The notes: generated from the letters alone by a model not told the origin. A stretch of DNA of 64,000 nucleotides from Mesostigma viride (GCA_009746045.1 RPFO01000644.1:821180-885179); one strand, 5' to 3'. Counted from the stretch's first letter, positions 8,810 to 20,719 are shown. A program made the numbers and translations.

Positions 8810-9250
8810 GGGAATACAGCAGTAGTAGTGTAGAATAGATAGACCGTGGCCATGTACATGTACGCCTACTACAGGCACTATACTAGCTAAGCCACGCGCT
8901 TTATTTAACCATGTACATGCGTGCCGATGATGTGCCACACTCCAGATGATGCCTAGCCTTATTTAGTAATGTTGTGCCCATGCAGGGAGTAACTCTCTGC
9001 TGAGATGCCATGCCCTATAGCTTTTTGTATAGCCATGCTGATCTTCCCCCCCATGACAGGCTCCCCCTTCGCTGGGCATAGCTTGAAGATCATGGAGATG
9101 CAAGTGCCCTGGTGCACCTAGAGCAAGGGTCCTTTACATTCCCACCCTTGCAGGAAGTAGCTTAGAATGTATGATAGGCCATATGCCCCTTCTCTGGGCT
9201 ATGTGCTACATATACTCCCAGCGGAGTTATGTTCCTAATGGCTAAATAAT
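8810..9250 (+). repeat. LINE family D 3' region with terminal stem-loop
   Basis: Non-coding. It ends in a hairpin at 9209-9231: outer arms CATA/TATG, unpaired T, inner arms ACTCC/GGAGT, loop CAGC. This is the fold of family B with two compensatory base-pair changes. The tail continues at 9654 after the LINE B insertion. Confidence 0.6.
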
Positions 9251-9641
9251 TAAAAAAAAATTAAATTAAATTATAACATGCCTCCGTGGGGAGGTCATGT
9301 AGCACATATTCCATGATGGATGGGGTGGAGGAAGCCGCGTGATCGAACTATACTAACGCTAGGCTATCTAGAAAATCCTAACTACACTACTCATCAAAAC
9401 GCCTCCTCCGCTTGGGGGGAGGTGGCTTGCCCACAGGGTCGGGCGTGTGCGCCTTGACAATCTTCTTCCACCGCGTCTTGTCCTGCATGACAGTCCAAAG
9501 ACGGGAGAGAGAGTGTATGCGGTGCTCAAACTGGGCTGGGACCACTAGGTCGTCCAGCAACATCTGAACGTAGTTGGTGACAGGTTTCCCTACCCTTTTG
9601 GGAATGTCCGCGGGGCCAGGCCAGGTCAGAATATGCCGCCC
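9251..9641 (-). mobile_element. LINE family B 3' fragment, 12-bp target duplication
   Basis: Flanked by TGGCTAAATAAT at 9239-9250 and 9642-9653. On the minus strand it holds the last about 75 codons of ORF2, the 3' UTR, the hairpin (9277-9299) and the TTTAA tail. It is inserted in the tail of the family D element. Confidence 0.9.
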
Positions 9642-9653
9642 TGGCTAAATAAT

Positions 9654-9985
9654 GCCATTAATTAATCCATCCATCGGGTTTAATGCTCCGTGACTCCCCA
9701 ACGGGAGCACGAGACTAATTAATTAATTAATAGAGGACCACGAGCCCCCTCCCGTGGGGAAGCGCCCGCGTGTGTAAGTTTTACACACGGGAAGCACGCC
9801 AGAGAGGTCCCCTAGGGTAGAGTTGATGTTGATAGATTTTGTAGATAGCTTTTGTAGATAGTTGTGGTAGATAGATTAGACCGGTAGGACTGTTTGCATC
9901 CATCCATCCATCCATCCATCCATAGGGGTTAATGCTCCGTGACTCCCCAACGGGAGCACGAGTCTAATTGATTAATTAATTAATT
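9654..9985 (+). mobile_element. Two LINE family C tails in series
   Basis: 9660-9732 is a C hairpin and TTAA tail. 9733-9985 is another 5'-truncated C copy starting at the [14 protein letters not shown] codons, with UTR, CATC repeat, hairpin and tail. The second copy sits directly in the TTAA run of the first. Confidence 0.8.
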
Positions 9986-10099
9986 AATCGCATATATATG
10001 CGGCATCGGATCGCCATGCATCCATGGGAATAGTTGTCTTGTGAGGACATAATAGTCCGTAAACTGGGTCATTGCTAGCTACAGCATGCACCCATTTCT

Positions 10100-10925
10100 G
10101 GTACCCGTCATATTTCGCGAATTTCCGGGAGCGCCGCGCCAGATGTGACGGTGGCAAGTGGCCCAACGCGTCCAAGAACTCGTGAGCATGCAGAAAAAGT
10201 GTAGGGTTGGGGGGGTAATTCGCCATAGCCTGTATGTAAAATATAGCCCAGGAAAGGAAATTATCACGTGACTTTGGCGGGAAATTTTCACTCACGCGCG
10301 CGCGAACGAGACATGGCTGCCAACGTGCCGTTAGCAAGGAAAAATTGCGTCTCCCGGCTAGAAACGGTTCAGACTGTTGCTCAGAGTGGTGATGCGTGAT
10401 TTTCGCAAGACAGGCATGGCCAGATTTTTAGGATTGGGAAAATACAGGTGGGAAAATACTGTCTTCTTGGTCGTCAGTGCCAGATGGGCCATAGCGTATC
10501 GTCTTTCGATTTTCTCCTTATGGCCGGGCAGTCTGAGCCAGCCCGAGCATCCAGTTTATTACGGAACATCCGCCGCACCATTTCCTGGGCTTGCGGATGC
10601 GTTTATAGGCCATCTATGCACGGAACATCAACCTCAGTGGTAATCATGTCAGATGCATGCATGATGAGGATCTGGCGGCCTAATATGCCTGTATAGCATT
10701 AGTATGTGTGAGATATGAGGGTCCCGGCCAGCAGAATCCGGAAAGGTCGTGCTCGAGCCAGGTACGGCCACGTTTTTGCGTGTTGTTTGCAGCGGAGTAC
10801 GCGTCTTCCATCCATTACATTTCACGAGTTTACTAGCTAGTGCACCGTTCAGCAAGCTTCCATACCTGCTGTAGAGGGTGGTATTAGCCCTGAAAGTGCC
10901 CAGTTTGTGGCATGTCTGATCTCTA
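10100..10925 (+). mobile_element. Truncated second copy of the TTAA element seen at 19391-20719
   Basis: Aligns by eye with about 19450-20240 over most of its length (for example ATCACGTGACTTTGGCGGG and gggtcccggccagcagaa). Both terminal repeats are missing. The right side is cut by a LINE A fragment. No transposase is evident; it is a non-autonomous relic. Confidence 0.7.
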
Positions 10926-11208
10926 GACCAACCGCCCGAGCCTCAAGCGCCAGGCAGTCCAGCCAAAGTTAGTCAGACGCCGGCTTCTCGATGAGCGTGA
11001 TGTCGTCGGCATAAATGCATGAGGTCAGCTAGTAAATTCTGCTTGTTAGTCGGCCCCCCTTCTCCAAGCTCGTTCGTGATAGCTAGACCAGGGGCACGGC
11101 CTGCAATGCTAGCAAAGCGAGCACGTGCCTGGCGCATAACATAACCCCCTACAATAATAAACGGGTACGGCGACAGGACGCAACCCTGCCAGACGCCCGT
11201 CTGCAGCA
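10926..11208 (-). pseudogene. LINE family A RT fragment
   Basis: On the minus strand it encodes GVWQGCVLSPYPFIIV and ARARFASIAGRAPGLAITNELGEGG, corresponding to RT block B through just before block C, with a damaged YADD region. It has neither 5' end nor tail. Confidence 0.8.
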
Positions 11209-11689
11209 CCATGTGCATGCAGAGCCGGAAAAAGGGAGTCAATTTAATTGACCCTAAATATAGGCACTTAAATTGTGGCGGATGCCGGCGGAAGCCACGA
11301 CGGTGCATTGTGGCTGTCGGCTGTAGGATTCCTCAAGATCGACCAGTGCATGCATATCATTATTTACATGTATATATACATTATATGTACATGAAAATTA
11401 AAGGGCAAATGATATAATATTAATAAATCAACTTAGGTAAAATTACAAATGAGCTAACATTGGGGAGCCTGAGAGCTAATATAGCACATTGACAGTATTT
11501 TAAAATATTATCGTATTATTAATGAAGTCTGGTATGAACATTTAGGACACTGCCGAGCCATGCGATCCGAGCCGTGGCCGCCAATTCAATGTGGGTCAAC
11601 CCTGGGTATGCCCTAACAACCTGCCGGCAGGGCGGGCAGGCCTGGCCGGCCGTGAGAGGCCAGCTTTATATTGTGGCAACCCCCCCTAC
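11209..11689. other. Unassigned AT-rich stretch
   Basis: I see no supportable gene and no clear repeat. Confidence 0.4.
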
Positions 11690-11955
11690 TATTGTTGTTG
11701 TTGTTGCCCACGCCGCACATAGGCCACCTACTTTATTATGTATACATTTACTGCCGCCTCGATTATGTAATCGAGGCGGCATGCACGCCGCACGGCATCC
11801 GCTTTGTGGCGGCCGGCCTACTCTTGTTGTTGGGGTCAAGTATCTCACCGCTCTCACCTTGTTTGCCACCCATAAGGCAGGACCAGCCGTTGGATCCACT
11901 ATTAATAACCCTGTCGGCACACCGGGGCGGGAATAAACTCAACTCAACTCAACTC
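11690..11955 (+). repeat. Family E retroelement-like repeat with CTCAA tail
   Basis: Starts with a TTGTTG run and gcccacgccgcaca, and ends accctgtcgg...cgggaataa followed by CTCAA repeats. A relative lies at 55768-55955. An internal hairpin at 11751-11778 has 13-bp perfect arms (GCCGCCTCGATTA and its complement) and a 2-base loop. It is probably a short non-autonomous retroelement; no protein is encoded. Confidence 0.55.
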
Positions 11956-12739
11956 TTGTTGTTTCGCACGTATACACTCAAAAGTAACTTGGGCTTGAAC
12001 CATGTGACGGCAGAGCTAGGAGAAACTCCTGGGCCCGTGGGGCGGCCAATCTGTGGCCCATGCTCAATAATTGTTGAAAATAGAATTCGATTAGTATTAT
12101 TAAATGATAATTACGGTAACTGGGTTTACAAACTCAGAGCCAACTCCGCCAAGCCCCCAGCTTCATCCACGCAACCATAGCCAGTGCCTGTGCCAGCAGA
12201 GTTGCGACAACCGTTGGACCGCTGTGGATCAGCATCGTCTGGCGGCTAGCCTACGGCGCTAGGCACCAGCGCAAGCCTAATTGGGAACGCGTCTAGTTGT
12301 ACGCACCAACCAACCCTCATTTCCATTACTGAACATATCAGCATAGTACAAACTAATAGGAGAACAAGAATATTCTGACACTTGTCACGCCTGACGGCAG
12401 TGACCAATGGCAAAATCATAGTACCGTATCATCGTACCTCGGTACCGGACCACTGCACAGCCAAAGTCTCTGGCGTAACTCAGATGGCAACCCGCACAGC
12501 GTAACTTAAATTGGCGTTGCTCACACGTCATGCCGAAATTCAGCCGAACCTCAAAACGGCCGGAATCTCTCGACTACCAGTACATAGTGACAGTAGTGAC
12601 TCACACTACTAGTGAAGTCCCAACGAGCCGAATTACCCAAACGCCTTAATAAATAATAACCACAAAATGGCTTGCGGGCACACACCGGAGCTGGCGTCGA
12701 CGTCGACGTGCTTCAGGCACAACTAGACAAAGATAGCAT
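11956..12739. other. Unassigned intergenic DNA
   Basis: No recognisable gene, repeat or RNA feature. Confidence 0.4.
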
Positions 12740-14410
12740 TCAGAATGCAGAAAAATTGCGCGAATATTACGGATGATGAGTTTATTATGTTATTCCATAG
12801 CGGACTTCGTGCGTTTTAACAATGTCGATGATTTTATTGATGACCATCGCCACGCGGGGGGCGACGTCCAATCTAGATCTGACATTTTCGTCGCGAGGAA
12901 TACATTAGATTGCACGCTAGCGGCGGTGATTGTCAGGTTTTATTGGCTTCATTTAGCTTCAAGGATCGTGTTTACATTGCTATCCGTAGAGCTTAGAAAA
13001 ATTTCGTGGGTTTTAGCAAGATTTCCGTCAATATCGCGCGCGCGATCCGATCGCGGGTGAGCTGTGTACAGTACTCTCCAACATGCATGCGCACTAGGCT
13101 GGTGGGATGCGTGTCTTAGTATCTTTCCGTGGAAGGTTTGTCTTTCTTGCGCCGCTGGGCGAAGGACGATGCCGGTAATGGTACGAAAGCGTGCTCAGCG
13201 TCACCTTGTAAATGTTTCGCTTCTTACGGTTTTCAACGAATGCGCAATTAGTTTTTGCCTTCTTTCCTTGCAGTTAAATTAGCACCAGTTATATATATAT
13301 ACATATGTAATTGCCGTTCCGTGCAGCGCATTGCCGAATTCCTGGCAGCTTTCAGTGATTTCATTTTCGCGACATGGCTGATCGGACGTGTCAAGGCACG
13401 AGCCATCGATCGCGGCATCAAGTTATTACGGGATTTGTCGTGTGGTTTCTTGGAAGGATCGGAGTTTGCTAACAGCACCTAGCTCTCTTTACGTGAATAC
13501 TCATGACGCAACCTTTCTTAGCAGCGGTCTCGCTGTACTTAGCTTATGCAGCTCACAATCTTGAGCTTGTTTCTTAGCGAACGATTGCGCTGGTAAGAAA
13601 GGCGATAGTGGGTGTTCTGAGGGGCATACTGCATAATATTGCAATATTATGGGTGGAACTGCATGTAGCTAGGTAGGGATCATCATAGTTTTCTTTGCCT
13701 CTCTCCCACTTATTTTATTATGGGAGAGCCCTAGTTCATATATAGCAAATTAAGGCAAAGTGACCATTGTAAGAAGCCCTAGGCCTGGCACGCAGCATGC
13801 ATGCTAAGTATACTTTCTCTCATGTGGACTGTCTATTGTTCCCCTTGGTTTGGCAATCAGTGGATATGGATTTAATCTAGAGTGTATTTGCTTTGGACAG
13901 CGTGGTTTTGGTATCATGATGTTCCCACCATACACCTGGGATATGCTTTTGAAGTGTTGGTTGGCCATGTAAAGCTACCTGCCTCATTAATTAGCTGTGC
14001 ACACACGCGTAAGGTGCCCGTGCCGAGAGAAGGCAAGGGCACATGAGGTGCCCAGCCACCTCCTTGTACGTTTTGGTCAAACTGGACTAAGCGATGGGCG
14101 GCTTTTGGATGGCATAGGAAGTGTTAGTGCCTTAATACTCACTATTGCCTTCCTTAGCGTCTGCACCGGTGGTCAACTGCCATGCAAGCGTTGTAATTAC
14201 TTTCACGTTTGTTGTCATTTATAATGCGCTCAACCTTTGACAGCTGCTGTATGCGCACCTGTAGTATTTAAGTGAATATCTCCAGAGGGTTAAATGATGT
14301 GTTGTTGATTTGTTTTATTTTTTCCTGCATCCCTGAAAAGTACGCCTTTGGGGGGAAACTTACTGTAATAACTCATGAAATACTCATTATATAGAAGAAG
14401 AAGATATAAG
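12740..14410 (+). mobile_element. Diverged, end-less copy of the 15.3-kb TTAA element
   Basis: Several blocks match 15.4-17.3 kb by eye (gatgagtttat.atgtta, cctggcagcttt...gatttcatttt, aaaagtac.c.tttg.ggg). No terminal repeats or coding sequence were found. The right side is replaced by LINE B at 14411. Confidence 0.5.
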
Positions 14411-14915
14411 GTCCACAATGTTTCCTTGACAGGTGGGGCTCGCGCCCCCCCCCCCGCCGCTCCACCCCGAGACGGCCACCCGTCTCGGGGTCGCCGGACC
14501 CCCACCGCCGCCGGCGGCCCCCTCCTCGGCCGCGGACTACCAAGTCCCCGCCTTGCAGGAGGGCTGCCTTGCCACCAACGACGTCGGTTCACCCCTTCAC
14601 TTTGAAGGAATTAGACGGCGCCCTTGCTCGCCTGCGGTACGACGCGGCGGTCGGTGCCGACCACCTTTCGGCTGAGCTGCTGAAGACCCCTGACCCGGCG
14701 GTGAGGGATCTTCTGCTGGCGTTCTGCAACCGGGTCCTGCTCTCTGACGAGCCTCCGCCTGCTGAGTGGCAAACGGCCATGCTGACAGACAGTACAAGAA
14801 GGGCTCTGCTGCTGACCCCGGTAACTACCGGGGTGTCTGCCTCCAGAGCGCCGCGGTGAAGGTCTTCATGCGCATGATGCTGCACAGGCTCCGCGCCGCG
14901 CTGGACCCACACCTG
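14411..14915 (+). pseudogene. LINE family B fragment lacking a 3' end
   Basis: Corresponds to about 4090-4595 (the HNVSLTGGARAPPP linker through RT block 2), with a small rearrangement near 14780. It stops at ALDPHL without a 3' UTR, so it was cut after insertion rather than made by ordinary 5' truncation. Confidence 0.85.
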
Positions 14916-15307
14916 CACAACACCTTGAAATGGCCTTTTTTTTTTATACATTATGGCCCATGGCAAGTTTATTGTCAGATTGACCTAGGATTGGATCCCA
15001 CCACTCCCCGGGATGTGTCTGGCTAGTGGTGGAGTAGTTGAGTCAAAATGTTAAGTTTACATGGTACTCCCCGCTTAAGTTAACTCCAGATCCAAGGCCA
15101 AAACTGGCCACCGAAACCACTTGCACTTGCATAGAAACAATAGTTGATCTCAGATTATGCTGTAACTTTGCAGTGGTGATGAATAATAGTTGTTCTGACC
15201 TTGTACAAAGTTCTACGCCATTTGGAGCCCTAGCTGGTGACAAATGCTAGCAAAATTTTGCTAGCATTTGTCATTAATTTAATTTAAGTTAAGTTAAGTT
15301 AAGTTAA
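14916..15307 (+). repeat. Family F 3' end: 34-bp perfect palindrome plus TTAAG tail
   Basis: A perfect palindrome spans 15239-15272 (arm GACAAATGCTAGCAAAA). It is followed by about five TTAAG repeats. The layout of a hairpin then a microsatellite is the same as in the LINE tails. Coding sequence is absent. Confidence 0.55.
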
Positions 15308-16651
15308 GGGGACGGGACACCCCCGAATTTTTTGGCGCCAAAAAATTCGCGCCGGAGCCGAAGGTCACAAATTTCACGTGCACGGTGCGCGCACCCCTTG
15401 CGGAAGTGGCCATGGCGACTGCGTTCAGGCGAAACTACCACACTAGGGCAGGCGAAATGCAAAAATTTTACTCGAATCTAAAAGGAGATGAGTTTATGAT
15501 GTTAGTTTGTGGCGGAAATCAGCTGGTTTACAATATCGCTGTTGTTTTTTTATGCCATCGGCATGGGGGGTAATCTGAATTTTTTGGTCGCGCGGAATGA
15601 AATAGAATTCATGATAGCGGCTGTAAAATAGCGGTTTTGGGGGCTGTTCTGACCTTGAAGCAGGCATTAATATCGGTTGCATCGAATTCTAAACCGAGCT
15701 GGTGCTTTTTGCCAGATTTTCGGCCATTATCGGTAAGTAATTGTTCAGACCTGCGCAGTGTGTGTCTGACCTGTCCATGGAAGAACTGCTGTTGTTGCGC
15801 GCCTGGGCGAGGGATTTACGAGGGCAAGGTGCAGATTTGTCGCGAACGTTATCTGCTATCGGTGCTTTCTTCTATTATGAGCTCATCGTTCGAGGTTTTT
15901 TGCGTTCTTTTTGGGCAGTTTCCGCCAGCTAGCTCGCCGTCGCTTGCCGTTGTGTTGTCGAATACCTGGCAGCTTTAGATTGTTTTCGTTGATTTTGTGA
16001 TCAGGGCCGCTTCAGTCGCAGCCTATAGCTCTTCGGGAAGGTATAAGGCATTTCATAAAACGTGTTCTGGCAAGGATGTTGTGCGTATGGACGCTTCTTG
16101 TTGTTTGAGAGTGACGCACCCTCTCCTCACAGGCCGCAGCGGCATCACAGCGCTCATGCGGTGAAGGGCCGCCAATGGTTTCTTTGCATTTTATCGTGCA
16201 GGGATGGAAGTGTTATAGTGATGATGATGTTGGAGATATTGCATTTGTGTGACTGCATGTAGATATTAGCTGGCACCAATGGTTGTTTGAGCTTTCCTTT
16301 GTTATGATGATGTGACAAGACTACAATGTGCTGAGCCAACCATGGTTGAGATGCATGACTGCATGCAAGCTATATATACCATGTTCTTACTTGGTTCCTT
16401 GCCCTCCATAGTCCCAGTTTGTCATCCATGCCGGGGAGGACAGTTTAGGAGGTGTTGTTGTGTTGATTAGCTTGGTTGGCATCAACCTTACACTCTAACC
16501 TGGGAGAAACATAGGAAATGCTGCTTAGGCATGTTAGGGCTACCATCGTCAAGGCTATGCACATATTTACAAGGCTGGCCATGCTGGAGGGATGATGAAG
16601 ACATATGAGGTGCGTGGCCACCCCTTTGTACTTTGTAAACATACTCTGCAT

Positions 16652-16678
16652 TTCTGGCCTGCGCTGGTTGTCTCCTTG
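16652..16678 (+). mobile_element. 27-bp Penelope-like 3' terminal fragment with 11-bp target duplication
   Basis: ATACTCTGCAT at 16641-16651 and 16679-16689 flanks 27 bp (TTCTGGCC...GTCTCCTTG) that match the last 27 bases of the element ending near 26272 and of the copy at 51270-51809. Confidence 0.75.
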
Positions 16679-17567
16679 ATACTCTGCATGGTTTTGGTGC
16701 ATGTTGGATGGCATATTAAGTGGCACTGTGGGGTTACTAACTTACTGAGTGGCCCCTTAGCGCCTTGTCATGGGGTCATATAGGAAACCCATCAACTTGA
16801 GCAGTTCTTGTCGCAATGACCCCCCACATTGAGCGTGCGTTGCCGTCAGCGTGCAAGAGTTGATTATGTGTGCTTTGGTCAGTTTGCAGATGTCTTTGAT
16901 GAAGAAGGAGGTGCTAGTGTGGCTAAATGGTTACTCTAATTTCCTTGTAGCGTCTACATGGGTGACCGTCTTGGAATGATTGTAACTTGGGCAGTTCTTG
17001 TCAGAATGGCGTCAAACCTTGAACATAGGAGGTACCATATGTGCAGAGAATGGTAGTATGTGGTTTGGCCAGTTTTCATGAGGCTTAGATGTATAAAGGG
17101 GTGTTAGTGTGGTTAAATACTAGCTAAAACCTCCCTTAGCTTCGTCACAGGTGGCAATCTAGGAATATCCATCAAATAGGGCTGCGCTTGTCAGAATGAC
17201 CTGAAAATTTGGAGCTGCATGTCCCCCCTCTCTAGTATTTGAAAATATAAGATATGGCATGATTCCATGTGTTTATGATTTGTTTTTTTTTTTTTGGTGA
17301 AAAAAAGTACCCTTTTTGCGGGAAAATCCATCAATGTGTCTAAACATCATTGTTTTGTGCTCAAAATTAGGCAGACTTTCTCAAAAGTGGGGGAACTATA
17401 TGGAAGTATATGATTTGGTCCAAATATATTTTAAAAATATAATTACTTACAGCAGAGTGAAATCACTCAAACCAAAACAAACGCCCAGCTAGAAACCTAT
17501 ATACAGAGCCATGTCAAAGCTCTATACTACGATAAGACCAATGGAAACGCCTACTAACGGGAGGAAC

Positions 17568-18202
17568 CTAATAGCCCTGCTGCACCGCAAAATCAGCCCG
17601 CGTACGGCGGAGCATGATGTCAGCCATGGCCCGAGTCAGCGCCACCGACAAGCGCTGACGCCAATATGACGTCCAGGTCCGCGCCGACCATGGGGCCCGC
17701 TGGCCCTCCAGGTCCAGCCGGTCCTCCCGGAGCCGGCAACACTCCTTGAAGAAGGCGGAGGTCAGGGGCCCCATGGCCCCAAACTCCTCCAGGACAAAGG
17801 GCACCACACGATGGTGCCCGACGTCGCCGTAGGCCAGGAGCTTGGCCCGCTCCGCCCGGTCCGCCGTGTAACCTGCCGTGAGGGAGGCCCCAGCCACGTG
17901 GCTAAGAGCCAAGGGCCGCGCCACCGAAACGTCAATAAGCAGATGCCGGCCACCCCCTCAAAGTCCAGCACCACGATGTCAGGCCGGTGGTTGGGGGAAT
18001 AGAAGGCAGCGCCATCCGCATCCTCGGACCGGATGTTCGCGTGGGGGAAAACCGACCGAATCATGGCGAGCACCACCGTCAGGAGGACAGTGTGCAAATA
18101 CAAATACCAATTCTGATTCTGTTGGCCCCCCATGCAGGCAAGGTAGTGAGTCCCCGTGGGATCCAGCGGCTGCCCACAGCTACCACAAGGCCGCCCTTCC
18201 AA
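17568..18202 (-). pseudogene. Restriction-like endonuclease domain of a retroelement, frameshifted
   Basis: On the minus strand from 18202 it reads CGSCGQPLDPTGTHYLACMGG (Cys/His knuckle), MIRSVFPHANIRSED, then HRPDIVVLDFEGVAG. After a one-base shift near 17935 it reads LLIDVSVARPLALSHVAG and continues to the stop at 17568. Knuckle, then PD...DxxV, is the layout of a C-terminal PD-(D/E)XK nuclease of some retrotransposon ORF2 proteins. No RT precedes it. It is assigned by pattern, not by a close match. Confidence 0.5.
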
Positions 18203-18435
18203 ATATATTTGCCCATTGTCCTAGGGAAAATATGCCGTCTTTTTCTATTTTTAGCGCGTAACCGGCATTTGGTGGGGGCTAGTACCCCCCCCAAGTGGTT
18301 GGAATTTTTTTAAAAAATCATATTTATGGTCCCCGATCATAATTGGATTTTTAGCACATGCATACGAATGGTTTGCAGAAAAGTGCCCTTTAGGGGTGTC
18401 CCCTCCCCTTAACCCAAGCAAGCTAGGCAGGCAAT

Positions 18436-19303
18436 TAATTAATTAATTAATTAGACTCGTGCTCCCGTTGGGGAGTCACGGAGCATTAACCCCGATGGAT
18501 GGATGGATGGGTGCAAACATTCCTACCGGTCTAATCTATCTACATTGGCTACATACTACATCTATCTAACAGCATTCTAACTACAACATCTATCTAGGCA
18601 GCCGCTCGCTGCCCTAGGGGGAGCTATCTGGCGTGCCTCCCGCGGGATTGCACACGCGGGCGCTTCCCCACTGGGGGGGGCTCGTTGTCCTCTATGACCT
18701 GGGCCCACTTGGCCTTGTCCATCATCTTCTTCCAAATCACGGAGAGGCCTAGGCCCCCCATGTCCTCTACTAGCTGTTCTTTGAAGGTGCGGGCCTTGCG
18801 GCGTCTAACATCACTGGGCCCAGCCCACGTCAGGAGGTGCCGGCCAGGCTGGGCTGGTCGCAGACCTGCGGGGGGCCACGTGAGGTGTCTACCTGGTTGG
18901 TGCGAGCTAGGTGCCCTACTAGCTGCAGGCGGCGTTGCTTAATGGTGCTGGTGATATAGGGCATGCCCTGGTACAGGTCCTCATTGCGGACATGAGCAGC
19001 ATATCCTACTCTGAAAATGGAACGCAGCATGCTGGTGACCGCGCCGTCCAGCTTGCGGGCCAGGTCGGCGGTGAGGGTCCACGTCTCGGCGCCATACATG
19101 AGAACAGGAAGGACGAGGACCTTGAACAGGTCCTGTTTCTCGATCTTGCCCAGGGGCTTGCGCCACAGGGCCCGGTACTGGCGTAAAGCGTGCCAGGCGA
19201 GGGAGATGCGATGATCCATATCAACCTCGCAGCTGGGGAGCAGGCTGCCCAGCAGCTTAACGCGGTCCCGATACAGGACTCGAGAGCCGTCTAGGAGATA
19301 GAG
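18436..19303 (-). mobile_element. LINE family C, 5'-truncated, 11-bp target duplication
   Basis: AGGCAGGCAAT at 18425-18435 and 19304-19314 flanks a minus-strand C copy: ORF2 C-terminus, UTR, four GGAT steps, hairpin, TTAA tail. It is the best C reference in the window. Confidence 0.9.
18830..19290 (-). pseudogene. LINE family C ORF2 C-terminal fragment
   Basis: The open part (19219-18830) reads MDHRISLAWHALRQYRAL, then YGAETWTLTADLARKLDGAV, then GHLARTNQVDTSRG. This is the RT thumb and C-terminal domain, homologous to families A and B. The palm and endonuclease are absent through 5' truncation. Confidence 0.85.
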
Positions 19304-19390
19304 AGGCAGGCAATGATCCGCAATTGTTTCTTTCCCCTCCCTCCCACCCTGGAGGCTTCTTGCTTCCGCGTGCGGATTGAGAAACCTTAA

Positions 19391-20719
19391 CCCATAGTCC
19401 GGAAACAGTTCGATATATCGAACTGTTTGACCCCCGGTGGCGCGGCGCTCAATTCCAGGAGCGCCGCGCCACCCGTGACGGATGTCAGTGGTCCGGTGGG
19501 TCTGGGAACACTTAGGGACGAAGGTGATGCATAGGCTTGGGGGTAATATTCGCCATAGCCTGGTAAATACAACGTGTATTGAGACAGTATCACGTGACTT
19601 TGGCGGGAAATTTTCACTCGCGCGCGCGCGTAACGAGATATGGCTGCTAGCGTGCCGTTATCAAGGAAATTTTGCGTCTCGCGGCTTGTAATGGTTCAGA
19701 ATGTTGCTCAGAATGATGATGCGTGATTTTCGTAGGTCAGGGGTGGCCAGATGTATAGCATTGGTAAAATACAGGTAGGACATTACTGCTTTCTTGGTCG
19801 TCAGTACCAGATGAGTAATGGCATGCCATATTTCGATTTTCTTCTTATGGCCCGGCAGTCTGCGCCAGCCCGAGCACCCAGTTTTGGTACGGGACATCCG
19901 CAGCAGCGTCCCTGTGAATTCGGATGCGTTTATAGGTCATCTTTGCACAGAACATCAACCTGGTAATCATGTCGGATGCATGCATTATGCGGCTATGGCG
20001 GCCTATGCCTGGAAAGCATTAGCCAGTGTGAGATATGAGGGTCCCGGCCAGCAGAACCCGGAAAGGTCGTGATCAAGCCAGGTACGGCAACGTGTTTGCA
20101 TGTCGTTTGCACGGGAATCTGTCGTTTATACATCCATTTTACACGAGTGTATCAGTGCCTCTTGCAGCAGGTTTCCATGCCTGCTGTATGAGTGCTATTA
20201 GCCCCAAATCTGCTCAGTTTGTGGTGTTTCTTTGGAGGATGCCATTCCGTTAGTGCTGGTTTAGCACTTCTTTGTTTCCCAGCACTTTTTACAGTCCTAT
20301 GTGGCTGTATACAATGCATAAGTGTGTGGCATTTCATGGATGGCTGCTTACGCGCGCGTAACCCACACACGTAAGTGAGCGCATTATATAGGTCAGATGG
20401 GCTATCCGTGCGGTCTGACCCAAGGAAAGCATGGTGGCACTATCTATTGAGATTGTCCAACCCCAGAATAATTTTTTAGAACCCTCCCTGCAGGGGATTT
20501 CCCTTGCCTGAAAATGATCGTCTTTTGTCCAACTTTGGCAGTAAATATCTTGCAAAGCACTGAATGGACTTGAGATATTATTGCATTTTCTGAAAGCCCT
20601 TGAAGTGTAGATACTCCTAGCACCTTGGTTGGGGGTATTTGGAGTTGTGGCCTATGAGTTATGATTTTTTCCATTTTCAGGGGTCTAAAAATGCCAAAAA
20701 CCCATTCCCGGACTATGGG
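19391..20719. mobile_element. piggyBac-like non-autonomous element T1
   Basis: TTAA at 19387-19390 and 20720-20723 bounds perfect 12-bp ends CCCATAGTCCGG/CCGGACTATGGG. The TTAA duplication with CCC ends is the piggyBac signature. A subterminal perfect 24-bp palindrome lies at 19404-19427 (arm AACAGTTCGATA). No transposase is encoded. A truncated relative lies at 10.1-10.9 kb. Confidence 0.85.

Larger units (their letters stand above)
15308..18408. mobile_element. TTAA-flanked DNA transposon (non-autonomous), family P copy 1
   Basis: TTAA at 15304-15307 and 18409-18412 bound inverted ends GGGGACGGGACACCCC and its complement (one mismatch). TTAA duplications are characteristic of piggyBac-type transposons, although the GGGG start is not the usual CCY. 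There is no recognisable transposase. It contains a retroelement nuclease fragment (17.57-18.20 kb) and a 27-bp Penelope insertion. The left TTAA lies within the family F microsatellite. Confidence 0.7.
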
